The notes beneath the pieces are model-generated. The model was given only the letters and a program-made list of their open reading frames with translations. It was not told the DNA's origin and did no database searches. From positions 1-34,421 of the forward strand of contig JBBHKE010003019.1 of assembly GCA_037447655.1 (NCBI GenBank): a stretch of 34,421 bases of DNA, written 5' to 3'. Numbering within the stretch: position 1 is the first letter of the stretch; every line of letters starts with the position of its first letter. A program made the translations under genes and the position numbers. The stretch comes from Zygnema cylindricum. Its lineage: Eukaryota > Streptophyta > Zygnematophyceae > Zygnematales > Zygnemataceae. Below, piece by piece: positions 19,356 through 29,671 of this stretch.

Positions 19356-20800
19356 GTGTATTTCATTGCTGAGAAAGGTAGCCATGGGATGTTTAGGCTG
19401 ATCCTAAGTAATGAAATGAAGAAACTTTATTATGCTGGTGTTCATGATATTATGATGTGGCATAAGAGGCTTGAGCATGTGAATCTAGACAAGTTAATAG
19501 AAATGAAAAAGATGGGAGTGGTGGAAGGGATTCAGTTCAGTGAGAGTGATGATATAAGTGATTGTAGTGGATGTGCTCAAGGTAAAGCACACAGAATACC
19601 CTTTCCTAAATCAGCCACCTTTAAGGGAGAAAAAATTCTAGATCTAGTACACACAGATATTTGGGGACCAGCTAAAGTGCCTTCACCAGGGGGGAAGAGA
19701 TTTATGATGACTATAACTGAAGATTGGTCTCGGTATTCCCGGGTGTATTTTTTGAAACACAAGTCAGAAGCTCAGGATTGTTTTAGACAATATAGAGCGT
19801 GGAGCGAAAAACTCCATGAAACTCCAATCCACAGAGTAAGGAGTGACAAGGTGGAGAGTATACTTCTAACCAGTTTGAGGATTTTCTGAGGGAAGATGGG
19901 GTCCAACATCAAAAGACAGTCCCAGAAAATCCGGAATAGAATGGGGTAGCTGAAAGATTAAATAGAACACTAAGTCATAATGCTAGAAGTATGTTGTCAG
20001 ATAAGTAGTTAGGAAAAAGGTTTTGGGCAGAAACAATGAACTGTGCTAATTACCTCAAAAATAGAGTTCTTACTTTAGCTATAAAAGATCAAACACCTTA
20101 TGAGAGATGGACAGGTCGGAAACCAGACATATCTCACTTAAAGGTTTTCGGCTGTCAAGTATTCAGTCTAGATACTGATCGGTCTAATTGGAAGCTAGAT
20201 CCTAAATGCAAACCGAGATACTTATTAGGATATGATGAGGATGTTATAGGATATAGAGTTTATGATCTAAAAAAGGAAGATATAATCTTAGTAAAGCATC
20301 TAGTAGTTATGGATGAAGGAAAGTCTGTAGATCCCTTCAAATATACGAAGTCAGTAAAAATCAGATTTGAGTCAGAAAATTCCGATGACTTTGAGCTTCC
20401 TAACTATCCAAGTTTTAGAGAAGATGATATTATTGCAGGAACAAATCAGACCGAAAAGGACTCGGCTGTGGAAACTCCAGTGACGACTCTACTCGAAGCG
20501 GAAGACGTGGTGGAAATTGATTTGGAATCAAGGGATAGGGGAGAAGCCGAGTTTGTAAGGAAGAATCCACGAGAACCATCTATTCCGGCCTCAGATTTTG
20601 AAGGGCAAAGGAGAAGTAGCAAAAGACTGCAAGAAAAACAGGTTAATAACAAGGTAACTAAACTATCTCATCAAGATGAACCTCAAACTTATGGAGGGGC
20701 GATGACTTGTCCAAAAAGAAACCGATGGAAGACAGCCATCAATGAGGAGATGGCCTCAATCATGGCAGCCGATACTTGGGAGCTGGTGGATTGTTAACCT
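19356..20800 (+). pseudogene. pol: Element D integrase and linker
   Basis: Pre-integrase and HHCC finger: WHKRLEHVNLDKL gives the two His, CSGCAQGK the two Cys. Core: HTDIWGP (first Asp), HRVRSD (second Asp). Immediately after the second Asp a one-base loss shifts the frame, and the original frame returns at 19900 (PENPE, stop, NGVAERLN with the catalytic Glu). The C-terminal part is open at 20036-20797: MNCANYLKNRVL, ISHLKVFG, YRVYDLKKED, VVMDEGKSVDPFKYTK, then an acidic linker into RT. This enzyme would insert the cDNA. Two stops and one shift remain. Confidence 0.9.
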
Positions 20801-21577
20801 AACCGAAAACCAATCGGTTGTAAGTGGGTTTTCAAATTAAAACTGAACCCAGATAACACAATCGAGCGCTACAAGGCTAGATTAATGGCAAAGGGATTTA
20901 CACAAAAGGAGGGAATTGACTACGAGGAAACCTTTGCCCCGGTGGTCAGATTTCCCTCCGTCCGCATACTTCTCAGTTTAGCAGCAGCGGAAGACATGGA
21001 AGTGCATCAGATGGACATCAAGAAAGCCTTTTTGCATGGAGAATTGGAAGAGGAGATCTTCATGCGACAACCCGAATGATTTGTGGAGGAAGGAGAGGAG
21101 AGTAAGGTATGCAGGCTGATTAAAACTCTTTATGGTTTGAAACAGGCGCCTCGACGATGGAATAACAAGCTTGATGTGTTTCTTACCGGTCTGGGATATA
21201 TTCGAATCAGCTCAGATCACTCAATCTATATTTTCGAAGATGAGGAAGGTTTTTTATTTATTGCAATTTATGTTGATGATTTGCTTGTTTTAAGTAAATC
21301 AATAGAAAAAATTAATTAATTGAAAACCGATCTTAAACGGAGATTTGAAATGAAAGATATGGGAGAAGCAAAATATATTTTGGGAATTCAAGTAGAGAGA
21401 GACCGAAAAAGGAAAATTATAAGACTCACTCAAAAGGAAGCAATAGGGAACATGCTTGAAAAATTTCAATTGGATAAAGCTAATAGTTGTACAACTCCAA
21501 TGGAGTTTAAGAAGGGAAGTGAGGAAGAAGGAGTCATAGTCTTAGACGAGGAATTATTTCCTGAAGAATAGAAGTTC
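20801..21577 (+). pseudogene. pol: Element D reverse transcriptase
   Basis: GCKWVFKLKLNPDNTIERYK, KGFTQKEGIDYEETFAPVVR, MEVHQMDIKKAFLHGELEEE (with the first catalytic Asp in MDIKKAFL), YGLKQAPRRW, and an intact YVDD box at 21269-21280. Three single-codon stops break the frame: TGA in PE-stop-FVEEG (about 21079), TAA in KIN-stop-LKTDL (21317-21319), and TAG in PEE-stop-KFM (21569-21571). The reading frame is otherwise continuous from 20885. Confidence 0.92.
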
Positions 21578-22254
21578 ATGCAGACTATTCTTTACAGGCA
21601 AGTAGTGGGAAATCTAATCTATTTTATGAATTGTACCCGGCCGGATTTAGCTGCAGCAGTAGGAGTGCTGAGTAGAAGTCTAAATGCTCCCACTAAGAAG
21701 GATTGGGAGGCAGCTAAGAGAGTCCTTAGATATTTGATAGGAACTAGGGATATATGGTTGCATTTGGGTGGGGAGAATACAGACATCACTACTTGGAGTG
21801 ATGCCAGTTATGGTGATGCTCCGATGAGGAGATGCACTTCTGGATATGTATTATATGTGGGTGATGGGGCTTGCTGTTGGAGTAGCAAACAGCAAAGAGT
21901 TATTGCTCAATCCACCATGGAGGCTGAGTATATGGCCTCTTGCTCGGCTGTAAAATAATTGATGTGGGTCAAGTCTTTGATTGATGAGCTTGGTCACCTT
22001 AAGAGTGGTGTGCAGAAAAGTTTTTATGATAATCAGGCAGCAATTGCTATTTCTGCCAATCCTAAACATCATTTTAAAGCCAAACACATGGACATCAGCT
22101 CAGCTTTGCTAGAGAGAAAGTAGTAAACAAAATAATCAGTTTAGAGTACAGACTAGATTGTGAGATGGTAGCAGATATGATGACCAAACCTGTGCCTTCC
22201 CCTAAGCTAATTTTCTGCAGGGAGAAGTGCGGTCTGAAATTAAAGATTGACTAG
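21578..22254 (+). pseudogene. pol: Element D RNase H, to the pol stop
   Basis: YRQVVGNLIYFMNCTRPDL leads into RNase H: TTWSDASYGD (Asp), STMEAEYMA (Glu) and YDNQAAI (Asp) keep the visible catalytic acids. A TAA replaces a Glu codon at 21957, and a frameshift follows KHMDIS near 22100. The terminal reading MVADMMTKPVPSPKL is the usual copia C-terminus. It ends in TAG at 22252-22254, which touches the polypurine tract. Confidence 0.9.
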
Positions 22255-22267
22255 AAAATAGGGGGAG
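22255..22267 (+). other. Polypurine tract of element D
   Basis: AAAATAGGGGGAG between the pol stop codon and the 3' LTR TG. Confidence 0.9.
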
Positions 22268-23321
22268 TGTAGAAATTAATGGTACATTTTTAGTATTTTC
22301 TAGATCAAAATAGAAATATAGAAAGAAGCCAAGGCAGTCTACCTCTAACTTCTCTCTCCAACTCTCAAACTTGTAACAGTCACAGAGAAAATGGAGAGGG
22401 AGATAGAGCCATGGCTACCTAGGCTATCTAGAGGTTTACGCGAAATTTATATTAGTTAGGGTTTATTTATTTAAAAGGAATGTGCCGGCGATAAGAATTG
22501 TTTCTTGTACCTACCGGCCGGCAGACAGGAAGTAGCCGGTAGCTTTAGACGTTAACTCTAGGACTAACATTACGTATTATATAGTTTGATAATTATTTAA
22601 ACATGTAAACGTAGGAATAATCATTTAACTGTAATTGTTTACGGGATACATAGATCCGGTAATGTATATGTACGGAATTCGGTACGGGCAAGAAATCAAT
22701 ACCGCGCATTTATTTCTTAAGTGAAAAGAATACCGCGTTTGTATTTATTACGGCTACGATTAAATTCGAATCTGATCGGACGGCCGAAATTAGCGCCGAG
22801 ATCGCGGAAGGAGAATTCGGCGGTTTGTGGGCATCGCCACATCGGATGACACGTGGCGATGTAACATTAGAGCGCGACATCTCCGAGGATTAAAAGAGCG
22901 AATCCGGATATTCCACGTGTCGACATTTAGGGCATGTCGTACAGTGTCCGTACATAAAGTACACCGGCAGCTGTACTTTTGCGTACGGAACTGTATTCTG
23001 ATTGGTTCCGTACATCAGTAGATAGAGTCTGTGAGAGAGATAGGACTTAGAAAAATTAGAAGATAGGACCCTCTCTCCCAGAGAGTTTCTGTACAAAAGA
23101 TCAACTTTGACCCTCCATAACTTACTGCTCAGGGGAGCAAATTCAGAGATTCTTTTTGCTATCGACTCAGGGGAGTCTTGCCTTCACAGGGGTGCAACTG
23201 GTCAGAGTTTTTGTCTGCGAGGGTGGCACTACTTTTGCTTAAACACAAAGGGGTCAGGATTATCCTAGAGGCTTCTTGGAAGCTGTCCACTCTGAGGACT
23301 TGTGGAGGTCTCAGAGTTTCA
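22268..23321 (+). repeat. 3' LTR of element D
   Basis: Starts TGTAGAAATTAATGG, ends GAGTTTCA and is followed by CCTTT. It differs from the 5' copy by scattered substitutions and by a short segment present near 23015-23045 but altered in the 5' copy. A G-box (CACGTG) is at 22850-22855. Confidence 0.94.
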
Positions 23322-23658
23322 CCTTTCTGTACTGAATAGTTTTTTGATTGTTTCCTACATTTGTAGATAGGGGTTGTGAGGGGGGTTTAGGATTAAGAGG
23401 AATAAGGAGGTAACCGCCTCTCTCCCAACAAGCATGTATATATATTGACATTTTGCCATTTCATAACTTATCGCCCGGTTGGGCGTTTTCAGTAATTCTT
23501 TTTGCTGTGGAATTAGGTGAATCTACACTGCACATGAGTTTAATCAGATTATTTGTTTTCCTGCTTTGCTAGCAGTAGTTCTAGTTGAAAGGGGGTTAGT
23601 AAAAAACTACCTAGAGGCTTTGTGAACTTAGTAGCCCAATGGGGGACATAGAATTGCA
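23322..23658 (+). repeat. 5' LTR of element C, right part
   Basis: Continues the LTR broken at 16877: CCTTTCTGTACTGAATAG follows on from CATAGAA exactly as in the A LTR. TATATATA at 23437-23444 sits after CCTCTCTCCC and is the likely core promoter. The LTR ends GAATTGCA. Confidence 0.87.
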
Positions 23659-23673
23659 AGTTATGGGCCCACC
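23659..23673 (+). promoter_or_regulatory. Primer binding site of C
   Basis: AGTTATGGGCCCACC, 14 of 15 bases as in A and D. The gag ATG is at 23663-23665. Confidence 0.8.
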
Positions 23674-24660
23674 CTCTATGGTGACCATCTTCAACGTATA
23701 TGGGTTCATTTATTAGGAAGCCATGATGTCAGGGGCTTTGTGTGAAAAACGATATTGGGGTATTGTTAGTTGACAAGTGAAATGTCCATCTTAGGGAATT
23801 CCACCAAGGTTTAGTGGAGTAAGGTTTTATGCAGTAGTATCTACCCCAACGGAGAAGGTAGACAATAAGGACAGCAGTATGTCTAAAAAATGGAAAGGAA
23901 TGAGACACCTCTCACTCTTATCGCCACGACACTAAGAGCAGCGGTCGTAAAGACAAAGGAAAAGAATAGATAAACGTGGGAATACACAAACATAGCTGCC
24001 ATGCATTTTACTCTAAGGCACCTTACTCAAGCTTTGGCAACCTCCGATCTTCATATTCTCAAAGCCGAGGAGTTGTGGGGGACTCTAGTGGAGATCTATA
24101 GAGCCGGTACAATTCATGAGATCCAGTTGGCTGGGGAAAGGTCATGGGTGTATACATACAAAGGGGGAAGTTGGTAGACTAGTGTAATGATCTCTCTTGT
24201 TTGTATATGGAGATGGAGAGTGTTGGGTGGACCAGTACAATGAAGATGAAAGTCAACACCCTCATCATGAAGTTGCTTGATAAGTTTGAAAACATAGTGT
24301 ACCGAGTGCAAGAAATGAATGATAGTTCTTGGAAAGTGAATACAGTGGTCCAGATGATACTTGTGCTGGAGAACACAATAGAGATTTGAAGATGAGGAAA
24401 GAGCATTCAAGCTTTAGCTGCCGCAACGGACTGTTGGAGGAAGGATTCGAGGAAGCCGTACAACAGTTTCAAAAGACAAAAAAATCATCATGGAGGACCG
24501 AGAATCCCAAAAGGTCTTTGTCATTTTTACAAAAAGTCGGGACACTTTATAGGGGAGTGTACCAAGCTGGCGGAGCTCAGGCTCCAAGAGAACCATGGAG
24601 GGGGTTCTTCCAAAGGGAAGAAGAATGTACTTGTGGTCACACAAGTGAGAGGAGAGAGTG
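23663..24660 (+). pseudogene. gag: Element C gag, heavily decayed
   Basis: MGPPSMVTIFNVYGFIY then a stop at the Trp position. Homology continues through several frames: KLLDKFENIVYRVQEMNDSS at 24201-24389, then the knuckle region near 24515-24555, reading CHFYKKSGHFIGEC, in which the second Cys is Tyr. It is closest to A's gag. Confidence 0.85.
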
Positions 24661-24949
24661 AATAGGACGAGTCCTCTGAGGTCGAGGATGGGGAGCTCCT
24701 TCTTGATGAGAATCTGGAGGAGAAGGAGATCCCTTGGAAATAAAAGTTTGCCCTTAGAGCCATTCGGGAGGATCCACAAGAAAGATGGATCATCGACTCA
24801 GGTGCATCCATATATATGTGCTGTGACTGACACCTCTTTACTAAGCTAAACAATATCTCTACTGTTGAGATAGAGCACGGGGATGGAGGAGTTGTTACTA
24901 CAGATCTAGTGGGTTTGGTAGATCTGAAAGTCTTAGTAGAGGGTAAGAC
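24661..24949 (+). pseudogene. pol: Element C protease, first part
   Basis: WIIDSGAS, with the catalytic Asp codon GAC at 24795-24797, is intact. Then EHGDGGVVTTDLVG and LKVLVEGKTS up to the solo LTR insertion. The 121- and 108-codon minus frames at 24414-24853 are shadows of this region. Confidence 0.85.
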
Positions 24950-24954
24950 TTCTG

Positions 24955-26886
24955 TGTTGTTTTTGAAATGTTAGTTTCGTCCGTACGCCACACTTTGTGC
25001 GCACGCGAAATTTCGTGCGTTATTAATTAAATGAATTTATTGTGGAGGTTCGATTGGATTCGCCAATTGGGGGAGTAAATATACGAGTAAAATGAAAGAG
25101 ACGTGAGGTAGTAATTGAGTGGCGCGGAATGCGTTAAGAAATGGACGAAGGATTGCGACGCGATCCGATGCGAAATATACAAAATGTACGTTGTTGGTAC
25201 GGAACATATAACTTTGACAAATGTACTTTACATGCAACAAGCGAAGTTTGTGACAAATGAAGTGTACATTAATTGGCGCATTTATTGCAAATGACGCGGC
25301 TGCGGTAAAAAACTCATTTCGGTCGTAAAATTATTATTTTAACAATTGGACGTGAATGAGCTAACTTGCTTCGCGACATCGTTGGATATTTAACGACTAG
25401 GGTGGATTTCGTTTGGATTTTTGTGACCACGTGGTACGACATCGAGGGCGTTAAATAAGATAGACGGACGACGAATGTAGGCCGCTGCTAATTTTCAAAG
25501 AGTGGGGACGCGAAATCGCGTCAATCACACGATGTTTATTTTGGACGTCTTGGATTGTTTGACGAAATTCGAGGAGTTTCGATGAGTGACTCAGCATGAC
25601 TGAGCATACGATTTTGTGAGATTGAGTGTACTTTGTAAATATTTACAACAATGGTTTGTCTTTATGTGTATTACTTATTGATGTAGATTTCCTCATTCAA
25701 ACATACCTCCAAGTATTCAGGTATACCAACATTAATAGAGGTAACTGGTAGATTGCGTACGGCTGGTATGCCTCCGTACACTCAGTAATGAGCTCTACAC
25801 CACGAATCGTAATTAGAGTAAGAAAAAATTATATTTCAAAAACCAAAAAAAAAAATTAGAGTAATGAACACTAATTTATGTGATAGAGCTTTTTCAACTA
25901 TGAAGTTTACTCCTATTTATTTAAGCATTCTATATTAGGTTATGTTCGCGATGATTTTTTGCGTGATAATTATGAACACTAAAGTACGTAGACGTACAAA
26001 ATGTGTCAGTCCATATAGTATTGACGTCATTATGAGGCTAGTACTATTTGTCGCATTGAATGTAAGTTAATGTTCACACTAACGACGATGTTGTCGACTG
26101 ACGAGAGTTATGCGAACGGATTTTTTTTCGATGTGATTGATTTTTCTGTTTTGTCCGATTTCACGTGCGAGAGCGATTCTATTAAATCACTATTTGTACC
26201 TTTTAACTTATAAAAGTACAATTTTAAACGGTCAGACGTCGTCCGTACTCCACACTACATAAAAACAACCTATATTAGAATGTTTTACTCAAATTAAACC
26301 TCACCTAAATTAGAATAATGAAAAGGTTAGAATCGATTACTCTATTTGATGTGATAGAATCGAAATTTTGAGCGACCGAATTAGAGTAATTTACTCTTAT
26401 TACGATTCGTGGAGCAATGTATATTTGTAGGACTTAGTCATTTTTAGACTTAGGAACTTTTTTGTACCAAAAACTGTTTATGATCATTTTTGGTTATTTT
26501 ATCTGAGGATTGATTTCAGATCTCATTGCAAAATTATCTAAAATTCTGTATGTGTGTTCCGCTTAATATTTTTAATATTGACACAGATTTGCAGTCCTAT
26601 TTTGTGCCTGGTCTGTGTTTTACTTCATTGTGAAGCTAGTCTGTTTTATCAAAGTTCTGGCATACTGTTTTTTTGCAACTTTGACTAGATGATGTGATCA
26701 CGCTGTGCATTGTTTTGCCTAAAACTTTGTAAGGTTATTCTATAGCCTAGAAAATATATGTGATTGAAGTTTCAGGATGTTTTGTTGTTTCTGTAGAATT
26801 CTGTGTTGATTCAAAGTAGGTTGTTTTTGGGTAGCCTTTGGTCCTTCCGAGGGTAAATCCATGGCTGAAAATGGCTATGGACATCA
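24955..26886 (+). repeat. Solo LTR, copy 2, carrying a MITE-like insertion
   Basis: Termini TGTTG and CATCA, flanked by TTCTG (24950-24954) and TTCTA (26887-26891). Comparison with A (AAGACATCTATACTC) shows TTCTA was the target. Without the 613-bp insertion at 25800-26412 it is about 1.32 kb, like copy 1. It retains the G-box (25428-25433) and the CTCAG-CATGA-CTGAG dyad (25590-25604). Confidence 0.85.
25800..26412. mobile_element. MITE-like element with 22-bp terminal inverted repeats
   Basis: Left end CCACGAATCGTAATTAGAG and right end its reverse complement, 21 of 22 positions matching (25800-25821 and 26391-26412). It is absent from solo LTR copy 1, where the flanks are joined (GAACTCTAATGTATATTTG). 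It is AT-rich, with no transposase frame. Both flanks contain AGC, so an 8- or 9-bp target duplication is possible but decayed. The superfamily cannot be told from this; hAT- or Mutator-type is a guess. Confidence 0.82.
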
Positions 26887-27255
26887 TTCTATACTTTCCT
26901 TCTTAGATGTACTCTACATACCTCATTTGAGTAAAAATATTATCTATACCTCTGTATTTGATGATAAGGAATTTGATACCTTGAATAGAAAGGGAGTCTT
27001 TAAAGTTGAGTATTGGGATGAATTCTACTTCACAGGGATGAATTCTACTTCACGGCAAAGAAGGGTAGCCACGGAATGTTTACGCTTAACTTCAGTAATG
27101 AAAAGAAGAGTGCTTACTATGTTGGTGTTCCAAACTTGATGATTTCGCAAAAGCGGTTGGGACATGTGCATTTTGATAGACTGAGGGAAATGAAGAGGCT
27201 TGGTGTAGCAAAAGGCATTCAGTTTGGAGATAATGAAATGGTGGATAATTTTTGT
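26887..27255 (+). pseudogene. pol: Element C protease end and pre-integrase region
   Basis: Resumes the protease: SFLDVLYIPHLSKNIIYTSV, then GVFKVEYWDEFYF, a 20-bp tandem duplication (27015-27034 and 27035-27053) that shifts the frame, then SHGMFTLNFSNEKKSAYYVG and KRLGHVHFDRLREMKRLG. The first His of the HHCC finger is Gln (SQKRLGH). Homology to A ends at about 27255. Confidence 0.83.
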
Positions 27256-27740
27256 GATTTTTGTTTCACTATTTAGTTTTAGGCCAGTTGCAATTTGGTT
27301 TTTGGAAGTACATTAGCCTACTTTGTCGTATTAATACCACTATTACGGATATTAACTCTTGATTGGCAGATGAGCAATAGACATTCTTTTAGTGTATAAA
27401 GTTTAGGACTCATAAATATTTTGGTATCCAGTTTAGGGATAAGAGAATATAAAGGCAATTTTTGGGAAACTTGCAGCCCTTATATCTTATGGTTTACTAA
27501 GTCAATTTGGCTCTAACTTTGAGAGTTAATAATGTGTATACTGAGTATATTGTATGCTGAGTTTTGTGTAATTCGGACTTGTGAGTAAGGATCTATAGTG
27601 TGTTGAAGTTCAGTATCTGTGAGGAAGTAGTGTGGTGAAATATAGTGTTTGTCAGGAACTCTTCAAAGGCTTCTGTTTACTTATGTGTACTTCTACTACT
27701 ACGCTGCAGCTCCACTTGCACCATTTGTCATAGAACAACA
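27256..27740 (+). repeat. Truncated 5' LTR of element G (inferred)
   Basis: Noncoding, AT-rich, ending ...CAACA right before a primer-site-like AGTTATGGGC and gag start. Its position makes it the 3' part of G's 5' LTR, but G has no second LTR in the window, so this is inference. It lacks the blocks shared by the A-F LTRs. Confidence 0.5.
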
Positions 27741-27750
27741 AGTTATGGGC
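27741..27750 (+). promoter_or_regulatory. Primer binding site of G (shortened match)
   Basis: AGTTATGGGC, nine matching bases of the tRNA-Met anticodon-arm site. The gag ATG (27745-27747) is again inside it. Confidence 0.55.
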
Positions 27751-28515
27751 GTGTCTTCCAAAATTCCTATATTTAATGGCCAAAAATATGTTTACTGGGC
27801 GGACATGGTTGAGTCACATTTTGAAAATGCTGTTGTAATTGATAATCAGGATAGATCACTCGATGAAGCTGATCCAACATTGGGGAAAAAGAATTCACAA
27901 GCCCGGAATACTGTGAAGCTATGTCTTTCTATGAACATGGTCATGTCATGGATCAAAATGAAAAAGGCAACCGACATATAGAAGTCTCTAAAGACTTCTT
28001 ATGAGAAGGCAAATGTTCTGAAAGAACTCTTGTTGGCTGGAAAGATATGTGACTACAAATACCCGGGGGGAACTACGGCCGAGTATAGAGATAATTTAAA
28101 AACTCTTATTGATGCTCATGCTTGTGCTGGTGGTATTTTTTTTGAATTCTAGCAGGCTGCTTTGATAATTAGAGATCTTCCTAGCAATATGAAGGATGCA
28201 TCTGCTGAACTGAAAATGCACAACAAATCTAGCTAGACACTTTAGTTAGCTATTAATATTATTTTATATGAAGAGTCTACGTTACAGATGCTTAATGGAG
28301 AGAAACACGTAGAATCATTTAACACAGACTTTGACAGGGGAATGGAAAATTTAATCAACAGAGAAATTAGTTTAATCAGAATCAGAGAGGGTTTAAAAAA
28401 TTTAATCAAGGGTAAAATAGACAGTCTTTTACTGCATGTTTTTATTGGTCAAAAAAAACTCATGGATATAGGTACTGTCCTAAACTCAAAAAGGCAAATG
28501 AGACAGGTTTATTAA
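27745..28515 (+). pseudogene. gag: Element G gag
   Basis: MGVSSKIPIFNGQKYVYWAD, with the FNG..Y..W copia signature, open to 27979 (78 codons from this ATG). It then continues past a TAG through SLKTSYEKANVLKELLLAGK and AALIIRDLPSNMKDAS to 28288-28515 (MLNGEKHVESFN). No CCHC knuckle is clear. It belongs to a family distinct from A-D, resembling the general plant copia gag (UBN2-type) more closely. Confidence 0.8.
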
Positions 28516-28624
28516 GGCAAGGTTAGCAGCAAAGTCAGTTTAACCAAGGATTTTTTGGTTAGCAGCTCCAAAACAACTCATTTTTTACTTTTTCTGTTAC
28601 TCAGGAAAATGAGTCTCTGAGCTT

Positions 28625-28920
28625 CGTTGAGTAGGATGACATAGAATTGTTTGCAATAGCGGTAGCAATAGAGGTTTCCAAGGACGCAGGATGGATCATG
28701 GACACTGGAGCTTCGGCTCATATGTACCGGAACATAGCACTATTTAAAAATCTGAAATAGACTTTTGTGAAGAATACTTGTTTTGCTTGTGGAATGAGTG
28801 TCTAGACATCTGCTCAGGGTGATGTTTCATTTTTGGTAGAGGTAGGAGGGAAGTCTATGGAAAGGACACTTCATACTGTCCTCTATGTTCGATATTAAAA
28901 AGGAATCTATTTTCCACTTC
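28625..28920 (+). pseudogene. pol: Element G protease
   Basis: GWIMDTGASAHMYRN with the catalytic D-T-G-A intact (Asp codon GAC, 28701-28703), then FLVEVGGKSMERTLHTVLYV. Stops at 28757 and 28804 and a frameshift near 28900. Confidence 0.85.
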
Positions 28921-29222
28921 TTTGGTTAAGAGCAAAGGCTTAAAGGTCACTCTTAAATTGGGTAGGCGCGTTATAAGCAAGCTAGGAAAGATAGCAGTGA
29001 CAAGAACTAGAGATGAGAGCAAAATGTATCAGATGGGCATGGCTGATTCTAAAGAAAATGGTGTTCTCTACTCTTGTGTAGTATTTGCAAATGAATTATG
29101 GCATAAGAAGTTAGGACAAGTTCACTATGACAGCTTGACAAAGATGGTGACAGCTGGGAAAGTAGATGGAGTTTCTCTCACAGATCAACCAGTTAAAACT
29201 TGTGATGGTTGCTCTTTAGGAA
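28921..29222 (+). pseudogene. pol: Element G pre-integrase and HHCC finger, truncated
   Basis: LYSCVVFANELWHKKLGQVH, YDSLTKM and CDGCSLGK: the four zinc ligands (H, H, C, C) are present. The homology stops near 29222, where minus-strand copia integrase begins. The integrase core is missing. Confidence 0.85.
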
Positions 29223-29579
29223 AAACATTAGGTTTCGTTCCAACCCATCTATCGTAAGGTGTCATTCATTTCAAAGCTGAGGTAAGGTTTCTATTCTTGA
29301 TGTAGTTAGCACTATGCATGGCCTCAGCCCAAAACCTTTTTCTTATCCTTTTATCGGCTAGCATACTACATACGCTTTCTCTTAGAGTACAATTCAACCT
29401 CTCACCAGCCCTATTTTGTTTTGGATTATAAAGTACAATTTTTTGATGTTGAACTCCCTCATCCCTCAAATATTCCTCAAACTGGTTAAAGGTATATTCT
29501 CCCCTATTGTCAATTTTTATTCTCTAAATGGGGGTTTCGTGCAACTTATCACTCCAAGCTTTATATTATTTGAGTAAGT
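29222..29579 (-). pseudogene. pol: Integrase fragment I
   Basis: On minus: KLHETPI, a decayed second-Asp motif (KIDNRGEYTF), FEEYLRDEGVQHQKI, AGERLNCTLRE with the catalytic Glu, KRFWAEAMHSANYIKNRNL, and MTPYDRWVGTKP at the 29222 end. It is closest to A. It is joined at 29580 to the first bases of an LTR, not to the rest of an integrase. Confidence 0.85.
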
Positions 29580-29671
29580 TTGTGTAGAGGTAGACTGCCT
29601 ACGCTTTTCTTTTCTTTTTTCATTAAGCTATTCAGACCTAGAAAGTACTTTATAAATCTAATAATTCAACA
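29580..29671 (-). repeat. LTR 5'-end fragment
   Basis: On minus it begins TGTTGAATTATTAGATTTAT and runs through TTTCTAGGTCTGAATAG and a purine-rich stretch to GGCAGTCTACCTCTA, matching the starts of LTRs A, B and D. About 90 bp survive before the jump into integrase fragment I, so most of the LTR plus gag was deleted, or the pieces were joined by recombination. Confidence 0.7.

Larger units (their letters stand above)
16878..23321 (+). mobile_element. Ty1/copia element D, complete structure, mutated coding region
   Basis: The most complete element here: LTRs 16878-17919 and 22268-23321 (TG...CA), primer site, gag, protease, integrase, RT, RNase H and polypurine tract, 6,444 bp in all. It is flanked by perfect 5-bp duplications CCTTT (16873-16877 and 23322-23326), and removing it restores a continuous C LTR. 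Fewer than ten isolated in-frame stops and a few frameshifts separate it from an open reading frame, but the catalytic protease Asp is also replaced. The LTRs differ by substitutions and small indels, more than in B. Confidence 0.95.
16206..27255 (+). mobile_element. Ty1/copia element C, split by D and a solo LTR, 3'-truncated
   Basis: C's 5' LTR is 16206-16877 plus 23322-23658. Its gag is 23663-24560 and its protease to GAG-pre-integrase region 24780-24949 plus 26887-27255. Homology ends near 27255, within the pre-integrase region. The integrase core, RT, RNase H and 3' LTR are not found. C inserted into the RNase H of F. It hosts D in the LTR and solo LTR copy 2 in the protease region. Its sequence is closest to A. 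Confidence 0.85.

Noticed and set aside
20036-22254. A recoded genetic code in element D, since most of its frame is open apart from isolated stops
   Set aside because: All three stop codons occur, and they replace different residues (Trp, Gly, Glu, Gln and Lys positions by comparison with relatives). They are accompanied by frameshifts, so this is ordinary decay.
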